From contig OZ219809.1 of assembly GCA_964291375.2 (NCBI GenBank), forward strand, positions 2,356,001-2,420,000: 64,000 nt of DNA, in the 5' to 3' direction. Origin of the DNA: 3107 sp001483205 (GTDB lineage Bacteria; Pseudomonadota; Alphaproteobacteria; Rhodobacterales; Rhodobacteraceae). Each line of letters opens with the position of its first letter. The stretch's first letter is position 1. The translations under genes were made by a program, and so were the position numbers. Shown piece after piece: positions 57,907-64,000 of this stretch. The notes below the pieces were generated by a model. The model searched no databases, had not been told where the DNA came from, and saw only the letters and a program-made list of their open reading frames with translations.

Positions 57907-59433
57907 ATGCCGACCCTACGCTGGTTGACCCGAGACAAAGACGTGCGCGCCGCCGAAAGGGTGCCTTACCGCCTGTTGGAAGAGGTGCCGGAACTGGGTT
58001 ATGGCGACCGAAATGCGGGCAACATGCTGATCCGTGGTGATAATCTGGAGGCATTGAAGGCGCTGTTGCCCTATTACGCGGGTCAGGTGAAGTGCATCTA
58101 TATCGACCCGCCTTATAACACCGGATCGGCGTTTGAGCATTACGACGACAATCTGGAGCATTCCCGGTGGCTGGCCATGATGTGGCCCCGGCTGGAACTG
58201 CTGCGGGAGTTACTGGCCGAGGATGGCTCGATTTGGGTGAGTATTGATGACGATGAAGCACATTATATGAAGGTGATGCTCGACGAAGTTTTTGGACGAA
58301 AAAACTTTATCGTTAACGCACTTTGGCAAAAGCGCACCTCGCCTGACGGCAGAATCCACATGGGAGATGCACACGATCACATCTTGGTCTACGGTTCGCA
58401 AGCCGCACGGTCTAAATTCAATGACCTTAGCCTGAGTGAGAAACAAGCCAAGGCTTACAAGAACCCCGACAACGACCCAAGGGGACCATGGGTTTCCACC
58501 GATTTTACCGCGCAAGGGTATCGACCCAACCAGATGTATGAGATTGAGACGCCGGGTGGAGCGGTTTACAAACCACCCGAAGGGCGCTGCTGGGTCACCA
58601 TCCAATCCGAATTTGAGCGACTAAAGTCTGAAGGGCGCATGTGGTTTGGCAAAGATGGAAAGGCCCGTCCCCGGATCAAGAACTATCTTTCTGAAGCCAA
58701 TGGCGTTAAATCTTGGAGTTGGTGGACGAACAAAGATGTCGGGCACAATCAAGAGGCCAAGAAGGAAATCAATGCTCTGTTCGGTGCAATCAACGCATTC
58801 GATACTCCCAAACCTGAAAGGCTCCTCAAGCGCGTTCTGCACATCGCCACCAACCCCGGCGACCTCGTGCTCGACAGCTTCCTCGGCTCCGGCACCACCG
58901 CCGCCGTCGCTCAGAAAATGGGCCGCCGCTATATCGGCATTGAAATGGGCGACCATGCTGTCACCCATTGCGCGCCGCGCCTGCAAAAGGTGGTGGATGG
59001 TGAACAGGGGGGCATCTCAAAGGCACAGAACTGGCAGGGCGGCGGCGGGTTCCGCTTTTACCGTCTCGGCCCGCCGGTCTTTGCAGAAGACGGCCGAATC
59101 CAGCCTGATATTCGCTTTCCCGTCCTCGCCGCCCATATCTGGTTTGCGGAAACCGGCCAACCCTGGTCCGAATCTCAGGCAGCTATCCCGTTTCTGGGGG
59201 CGCATGAGGGCCATGGCTATGCGCTGCTCTACAACGGTATTCTTGGCGACAAATCGGTTTCGGGCGGCAATGTGCTGACCCGCAAGACGCTGGCCGCAAT
59301 CCGCGACGGCATGGGTGATTTCACCGGTCCGCTGACCGTTTATGGCGAACGCACGGTGCTGTCCGGGGCGACGCTGAAGGCCGAACAAGTCGCATTCAGG
59401 CAGACCCCTTATGACGTGAAGGCGCGCACATGA
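57907..59433 (+). CDS. type III restriction-modification methyltransferase subunit Mod
   Basis: A 508-residue N6-adenine methyltransferase. Motif IV DPPYNTG at residues 67-73 comes before the SAM-binding motif DSFLGSGTTAAVAQKM near 322-335, the beta-class order typical of type III Mod. The central region between them (about 110-290) would contain the target recognition domain. The start at 57907 gives MPTLRWLTRDKDVRAAERVP; upstream in-frame ATGs lack conserved sequence. The stop overlaps the res start (ATGA). Confidence 0.92.
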   Translation: MPTLRWLTRDKDVRAAERVPYRLLEEVPELGYGDRNAGNMLIRGDNLEALKALLPYYAGQVKCIYIDPPYNTGSAFEHYDDNLEHSRWLAMMWPRLELLRELLAEDGSIWVSIDDDEAHYMKVMLDEVFGRKNFIVNALWQKRTSPDGRIHMGDAHDHILVYGSQAARSKFNDLSLSEKQAKAYKNPDNDPRGPWVSTDFTAQGYRPNQMYEIETPGGAVYKPPEGRCWVTIQSEFERLKSEGRMWFGKDGKARPRIKNYLSEANGVKSWSWWTNKDVGHNQEAKKEINALFGAINAFDTPKPERLLKRVLHIATNPGDLVLDSFLGSGTTAAVAQKMGRRYIGIEMGDHAVTHCAPRLQKVVDGEQGGISKAQNWQGGGGFRFYRLGPPVFAEDGRIQPDIRFPVLAAHIWFAETGQPWSESQAAIPFLGAHEGHGYALLYNGILGDKSVSGGNVLTRKTLAAIRDGMGDFTGPLTVYGERTVLSGATLKAEQVAFRQTPYDVKART

Positions 59434-62102
59434 AGCTGAAGGATTATCAGAAGGCGTCTCTTGCCACGCTGCGCCGCTATTTTGAAGAGGCCCGCATCAC
59501 CGGCCCCAAAGCGGCCTATGAAATGATCACAACTGAACCGGAACTGGCCGGGCGGCTGAAAGGCTATGCGGCGGGTTACAAGCCGATTATGGCATTGCCG
59601 GATGTGCCTTATGTCTGCCTGCGCCTTCCTACGGGTGGCGGCAAGACGATCCTGGCCGCACATTCGATAGCCGTGGCCAAGGATGCGTGGGTGGAGAAGG
59701 ACTTTCCGCTGGTCCTGTGGCTGGTGCCCACGAATACGATCCGCGTGCAGACGGCAGAGGCGTTGAGGAATCCGCGCCACCCCTACCGGCAGATCCTGGA
59801 TGAGGCGTTCGGGGGCCGCGTTCGGGTCTTTGACATTGGCGATTTCACGCAGGTGACGCCGCATGATCTGCGCTCGAACCTTTGTGTCGTGGTCGGCACG
59901 ATTCAGACGTTGCGGGTGACCAATACCGACGGGCGTAAGGTTTATGCTCATCACGAGATGCTGGAGCCGCATTTTTCGACCGTTTCGCCCGCCGCGCCGG
60001 GGTTGGAGCGCAACGATGACGGGCCGATGAAGGGGAATATCCGGTTTAGTTTTGCCAATCTGATGTATCTGCACCGTCCGTTGGTCATTATGGATGAGGC
60101 CCACAAGGCCGGATCAAAGCTGAGCCGGGAGGTCTATGAGCGGATCAGGCCAAGTGCGTTGATCGAGTTCACGGCCACGCCCAAGGGCTTCAATAATATC
60201 CTTCATTCTGTGTCCGCTCAGGAGCTGAAGGATGAAGAGATGATCAAGATGCCCGTGGTGTTGGATGAGGCCGAAACCTGGCAGGGCGCGGTGAATTTGG
60301 CCATTCTCAAGCGGGCCGGGTTACAGGAATACGCAGATCGTGACCGGGAGGGATATATCCGCCCCATCGTTCTGTTTCAGGCGCAGAAGAAGGGCAAAGA
60401 GGTCACGGTCGATGTGCTGAAAAAGCATCTGATCGACAACGAAAATATCGACCCGGCCAAGATTGCAGTGGCCACGGGCGCGCAACGGGAGCTGGACGGC
60501 ATTGACCTGTTCAGGCCCGATTGTCCGGTTGAATACGTCATCACTATTGAGGCGCTGAAGGAAGGTTGGGACTGTTCCTTTGCCTATGTGTTCTGCTCGC
60601 TGGCGAATATCCGCAGTTCGATCGATGCAGAGCAGCTTTTGGGCCGGGTGTTGCGGATGCCTTATGCGACGAAGCGCAAGGAACCCGCGCTGAACAAATC
60701 CTACGCCAAACTTGTATCGAAGAATTTTTCCGAAGCCGCCGTAAGTCTGCGTGACAAGCTGGTCGATATGGGGTTCGAGGAGAGCGAAGCCGAAGCCAAT
60801 ATCGAGGCCGAGCAGCCGGGGCAGGATGACGGGCTGTTCGGGCGGCAATCGCGTCCGCGCCCAACGATGACCGTCGAACTGGAGGCATCCGAGGACGAGC
60901 GCAGGGAAATCCGCATTATTGCGCCGGGCAGGATCAAGGTGTCGGCGGGTGATGACGGCAAGACCCGGATCGAATTCACCGGTGTGCCAAAACCCAAAGA
61001 AGAAAAGCGCTTGTTCGAGGTGGTGCCCGCCCGCCTGCACGGCGTTCTGCGCGAGAATCTGGAAGAATTCAGGGCCAAAAACCCTGACGACCTGGCACCA
61101 GCCCATATGGGCGAGGAGTTCACCATACCACGTCTGATGGTGCATGTGCAGGGCGAACAGGTTTTTGGCGAGACTGATCGTCTGATGGAATATCACGATT
61201 GGTCGCTGGCCGATTATCCTGTGCGGCTGACCAATGCCGAGTTTGATATTATCGAAACCACCAATACCTTCGAGATCGACCTTGACGGCAACCGTTTGTT
61301 GATTTCTGCGGCGGACAGTGCCGGGCAGCTTTCACTGGATATTGAAGTAGATGACTGGACCCCAAATTCGTTGGTGCGCTGGCTGGATGGGAAGGTCCGC
61401 GACCCATGGATCAGTCAGGCGGAGCTTCTGGCCTGGCTGAGCGATGTCGTCACCCATTTAACCCGTGACCGGAATATCCCTCTGTCGAAATTAATGCGCT
61501 GCAAATTCATCCTGGCCCGCAAACTGGAAGAGAAAATCCGGGGCTTCCGCCAGGCAGAGCGCGACAAGGTTTATCAGCAGAACCTGTTCGGCACGGCGGC
61601 CCGCGTCGGGATTTCATTCGGTGACGGCATAAAGTTTTTTGATGAAATGTATTCCGACGTGCCCAAGTATAGCGGCATATACAAGTTCAAACGCCACTTC
61701 ATGGGACCGGATGAGGTGCCAACCTTCGACGGCAAGGACGATGGCGAAGAGGCCCAATGTGCCTTTGTATTGGATGACTTGCCGGGCCTGAAATACTGGA
61801 CCCGAAACGTCAGCAGGCACCGGAATTCGTTCTCTCTGCCGACCTCGACCGACAAGTTCTATCCGGATTTTGTGGCGGTCATGGAAGATGGTCGCCTGCT
61901 TGTCGTCGAATACAAGGGCAAGGACCGCACGCCCGGAGAAAGCCGCGATAGTCGCGAAAAGGAGCTAATCGGGCAGCAGTGGGCCAGGGTATCAGAAGGC
62001 AAGGCTGTGTTCGTCATGGCCACGATGGAGCGTGGTGATCCGAAAGAGGTGCGGGCGCAGATTCTTGATGCGCTAAACAGTGCCAGTGGAGGTATCTCGT
62101 GA
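59430..62102 (+). CDS. type III restriction-modification helicase-nuclease subunit Res
   Basis: An 890-residue ATP-dependent endonuclease subunit. Walker A is RLPTGGGKT (65-73), the DEAD-box motif is VIMDEAHKAGSK near 220, and motif VI-like LGRVLRMPYA is near 405. The C-terminal nuclease motif is YPDF...VVEYKGK near 811-828. Res cuts at a distance after Mod recognises unmethylated sites. Both genes look complete, so the system is probably functional. Confidence 0.93.
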   Translation: MKLKDYQKASLATLRRYFEEARITGPKAAYEMITTEPELAGRLKGYAAGYKPIMALPDVPYVCLRLPTGGGKTILAAHSIAVAKDAWVEKDFPLVLWLVPTNTIRVQTAEALRNPRHPYRQILDEAFGGRVRVFDIGDFTQVTPHDLRSNLCVVVGTIQTLRVTNTDGRKVYAHHEMLEPHFSTVSPAAPGLERNDDGPMKGNIRFSFANLMYLHRPLVIMDEAHKAGSKLSREVYERIRPSALIEFTATPKGFNNILHSVSAQELKDEEMIKMPVVLDEAETWQGAVNLAILKRAGLQEYADRDREGYIRPIVLFQAQKKGKEVTVDVLKKHLIDNENIDPAKIAVATGAQRELDGIDLFRPDCPVEYVITIEALKEGWDCSFAYVFCSLANIRSSIDAEQLLGRVLRMPYATKRKEPALNKSYAKLVSKNFSEAAVSLRDKLVDMGFEESEAEANIEAEQPGQDDGLFGRQSRPRPTMTVELEASEDERREIRIIAPGRIKVSAGDDGKTRIEFTGVPKPKEEKRLFEVVPARLHGVLRENLEEFRAKNPDDLAPAHMGEEFTIPRLMVHVQGEQVFGETDRLMEYHDWSLADYPVRLTNAEFDIIETTNTFEIDLDGNRLLISAADSAGQLSLDIEVDDWTPNSLVRWLDGKVRDPWISQAELLAWLSDVVTHLTRDRNIPLSKLMRCKFILARKLEEKIRGFRQAERDKVYQQNLFGTAARVGISFGDGIKFFDEMYSDVPKYSGIYKFKRHFMGPDEVPTFDGKDDGEEAQCAFVLDDLPGLKYWTRNVSRHRNSFSLPTSTDKFYPDFVAVMEDGRLLVVEYKGKDRTPGESRDSREKELIGQQWARVSEGKAVFVMATMERGDPKEVRAQILDALNSASGGIS

Positions 62103-62164
62103 CTTACTGGAAAAATCAGCCCGTCGCCCCCGGCAACCTGCGTCTCCTTCAGCCCGAAAAGTGA
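62099..62164 (+). CDS. possible short frame coupled to res
   Basis: A GTG overlapping the res stop (GTGA) opens a 21-residue frame, VTYWKNQPVAPGNLRLLQPE plus one Lys. The coupling looks like that of a true cistron start, so it may be the stub of a third R-M operon gene truncated by later rearrangement. No homolog is recognised. Confidence 0.25.
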   Translation: MTYWKNQPVAPGNLRLLQPEK

Positions 62165-62361
62165 TCCTCGGCAGAGTCGATTTGTTTCTGTCAACACGGA
62201 CCTGACATCCCACAAACAGTTTCTCCGCCAATTGGTCCGGCGAAGCGCGGAAAAGTCGCGGGTCAGACTCTTCACCACCAGCTATGACCGCTGCATCGAA
62301 AAAGCCGCTACCGATCCTCTTGAACCACACCGGCCAGTAGCAGAGACTGGCAAGACCGCCC

Positions 62362-62505
62362 ATGGCGGGCACAAACGCAGCGCGATACAACCCGGATATA
62401 AAAGCGAAATATGAGGCGATGATCGGGGCCGGAAAACCCGCCAAAGTCGCGCTGACCGAGGTGATTGAGTTGGCAAATGCGCTGGTCCGCGATGATAGAA
62501 AATGA
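62362..62505 (+). pseudogene. IS110-family transposase remnant (C-terminal end)
   Basis: A frame encoding MAGTNAARYNPDIKAKYEAM then IGAGKPAKVALTEVIELANA and LVRDDRK. This is the characteristic C-terminus of IS110/IS116 transposases (N-P-D-L-K-x-x-Y ... GKPAKVA). The frame is closed by a stop just upstream and no catalytic domain is left, so it is a relic. The region 62165-62360 holds nothing else I recognise. Confidence 0.75.
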
Positions 62506-62592
62506 AATCGCTTGACCAAGACGGATACTATGTTCACCCTTCATTAACCAATCCTCGGCCAAGCTCCCCCGGAAACAGGTTCGCAAAACGCC

Positions 62593-63747
62593 ATGGCTGA
62601 TGATCTCTTTTCCCGCGATCCGCCGCCCTGCCCGCCGCAATCGGATCGGGACAGGCTGGACAGGCTGCGTCTGATCCGGTCGCGCCGGGTGGGACCGGCG
62701 ACATTTCACCGGCTGATGCGCGAATACGGCTCGGCCACGGCGGCCCTTAAGGCCCTGCCGGAGGTCGCAAAGGCCGCCGGGGTGACGGATTACACCCCTT
62801 GCCCGCCCGAGACAGCCGCGCACGAATTTCAGGCGGCGCGCGGGGCCGGGGCCAGACCGGTCTGGCTGGGCGAGGCCGACTATCCGGCGGCGCTGCTTGA
62901 TCTTGCCGATGCGCCGCCGCTCTTGTGGTTGCGCGGCACGGCGGCGCTCTTCAATCGCCCGGCGGTTGCGCTGGTGGGGGCGCGCAATGCGTCGTCCCTC
63001 GGCAGGCGCATGGCCCAGAGGCTGGCGGCGGACCTGTCCGGGGCCGGATATGCCATCGTCTCGGGGCTGGCGCGCGGGATCGACACCGCCGCCCATCGTG
63101 CCGCACTCAAGGGCGGAACCGCCGCCGTGCTCGCAGGCGGGGTTGATGTGATTTATCCTGCGGAAAACCGCGCGCTTGCCGATGAAATCCTGACCACGGG
63201 CGCGCTGTTGTCGGAACAGCCGATGGGGATGCAGCCCCTTGCCCGCCATTTCCCGGCCCGCAACCGGATTATCTCCGGCCTCGTGCGCGGGGTTGTGGTG
63301 GTCGAGGCGGCGCTGAAATCCGGCAGCCTGATCACCGCGCGAAATGCGCTTGATCAGGGGCGCGAGGTGCTGGCGACGCCGGGGCACCCGATTGACGCCC
63401 GGGCCTCGGGCTGCAATGCGCTGATTCGCGACGGTGCGACACTGGTGCGGGGGGCGGCGGATGTGATCGAAGCCCTGGGTGCGGCGAAACCGGCCCCGCC
63501 CGCCGAGGGGCCTGCCCTGTCTGATCCGCCGGAACCGGCCCCCGTTCCGGCCCCGCCCCCGGCTGTGCCCGGCAACCTGCAAAAGCGGATTCTCGGGCGG
63601 CTGAGCACGGCCCCCGTTGCCATCGACCAACTGATCCGCGATCTGGACCTGCCCGCCCGGATGGTGACGCCGGAACTCACCACGCTGGAGCTTGAGGGCC
63701 GGATTGAGCGCCGCGCCGGTGGGCTGGTGGCGCTGGCCGCCGCATAG
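62593..63747 (+). CDS. dprA: DNA-processing protein DprA
   Basis: A 384-residue DprA/Smf protein that loads RecA on incoming single-stranded DNA in transformation. The Rossmann core has VALVGARNASSLGRRMA, SGLARGIDTAAHRAAL and HFPARNRIISGLVRGVVVVE. An N-terminal SAM/HhH-like domain and a C-terminal winged helix (LQKRILGRLSTAPVAIDQLI) flank it, after a proline-rich linker. The start is ATG at 62593. Complete and apparently intact. Confidence 0.95.
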   Translation: MADDLFSRDPPPCPPQSDRDRLDRLRLIRSRRVGPATFHRLMREYGSATAALKALPEVAKAAGVTDYTPCPPETAAHEFQAARGAGARPVWLGEADYPAALLDLADAPPLLWLRGTAALFNRPAVALVGARNASSLGRRMAQRLAADLSGAGYAIVSGLARGIDTAAHRAALKGGTAAVLAGGVDVIYPAENRALADEILTTGALLSEQPMGMQPLARHFPARNRIISGLVRGVVVVEAALKSGSLITARNALDQGREVLATPGHPIDARASGCNALIRDGATLVRGAADVIEALGAAKPAPPAEGPALSDPPEPAPVPAPPPAVPGNLQKRILGRLSTAPVAIDQLIRDLDLPARMVTPELTTLELEGRIERRAGGLVALAAA

Positions 63748-63827
63748 CGGGTGACGACATGGATGTCGCGTCGATGCGTCTCGTCGTCGGCGGTGGCGCT
63801 GGCCGCCGCATAGCGGGTGACGACATG
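63726..63827 (+). repeat. 66-bp-period direct repeat of the dprA end
   Basis: A 36-bp block (63726-63761), which includes the last dprA codons and stop, recurs without change at 63792-63827. Between them lies a 30-bp spacer. It looks like a local tandem duplication. Confidence 0.85.
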
Positions 63828-63835
63828 ATAGTGAT

Positions 63836-63881
63836 GAGGCCGCTGCATAATGGCGCGTCAGTGGCCGGACCATCCGCCCGG
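63836..63881 (+). repeat. dispersed MITE-like repeat, short copy
   Basis: GAGGCCGCTGCATAATGGCG then GTGGCCGGACCATCCGCCCG, the left end of the dispersed element, placed shortly after dprA. Confidence 0.6.
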
Positions 63882-63908
63882 CTGAGCTGATATGCCGAAA
63901 GCCTTGCC

Positions 63909-63979
63909 CTTATCCGCGGATAAGCCCCGGCCCGGCCCAGGCGAATATGTCAGCAGTGTTGCCCTTATCCGCGGGTAAG
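63909..63979 (-). repeat. two CTTATCCGCGGATAAG palindromes, inverted unit
   Basis: Copies at 63909-63924 (perfect) and 63964-63979 (CTTATCCGCGGGTAAG). The spacer read on the minus strand is GGCAACACTGCTGACATATT, matching the arm seen in the 37-kb array. The unit is inverted relative to that array and runs to the window end. Confidence 0.8.
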
Positions 63980-64000
63980 CCTCGGCCCTGCCAATATGTC

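Overview
The window is a GC-rich chromosomal segment with many short, overlapping or translationally coupled genes. The gene set (aglEFGAK-type alpha-glucoside operon, Bpt leucyltransferase, ThyX, glcDEF, an MttB-family protein, a DUF2852-like protein, TbpB-like lipoproteins) points to an alphaproteobacterium, most likely of the Rhodobacterales. This is inferred from gene content, not from a marker alignment. No rRNA, tRNA or CRISPR array was found.

Layout. 1-7.3 kb: a minus-strand sugar/polyol ABC uptake operon (binding protein, two permeases, ATPase) that runs on into a GMC oxidoreductase, an SDR and a second GMC oxidoreductase cut by the window edge. 7.4-11.6 kb: a Gfo/Idh/MocA dehydrogenase, a CoA-transferase and an enoyl-CoA hydratase, divergent from a D-lyxose-isomerase-like gene across two identical LacI-type palindromic operators. 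11.6-19.3 kb: aglEFGAK with its divergent LacI regulator and paired operators. 19.4-26 kb: an unknown winged-helix-like protein, a structured short transcription unit in AT-rich DNA, and a 1714-residue exonuclease-RecQ-UvrD fusion helicase. 26-28 kb: photolyase and a glyoxalase-like protein. 28.2-32.4 kb: three tandem TbpB-like lipoproteins with repeated promoters and stem-loops. 32.5-41 kb: thyX, a Ubi-type hydroxylase, a secreted nuclease, an amidase, an array of TTATCCGCGGATAA palindromes, and ftsK. 41-45 kb: an acetyltransferase and two further small lipoproteins, the second with two IS5-type elements in its leader. 45-53.3 kb: glcDEF, a trypsin-like protease, Hsp20, a glutamine amidotransferase-like protein and an MttB-family protein. 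53.6-55.4 kb: an EcoRV-like restriction-modification pair. 55.5-57.5 kb: Bpt, a DUF2852-like membrane protein, and HU. 57.9-62.5 kb: a type III restriction-modification pair followed by an IS110 remnant. 62.6-63.7 kb: dprA.

Two themes stand out. The first is genome defence and DNA handling: two restriction systems of different types and the fused helicase, near dispersed repeats and transposon debris. The second is repeats: a roughly 210-bp MITE-like element scattered at gene 3' ends, a palindrome array with solo copies elsewhere, and duplicated lipoprotein cassettes. The sugar-uptake half of the window is ordinary catabolic DNA with readable LacI-family operators.
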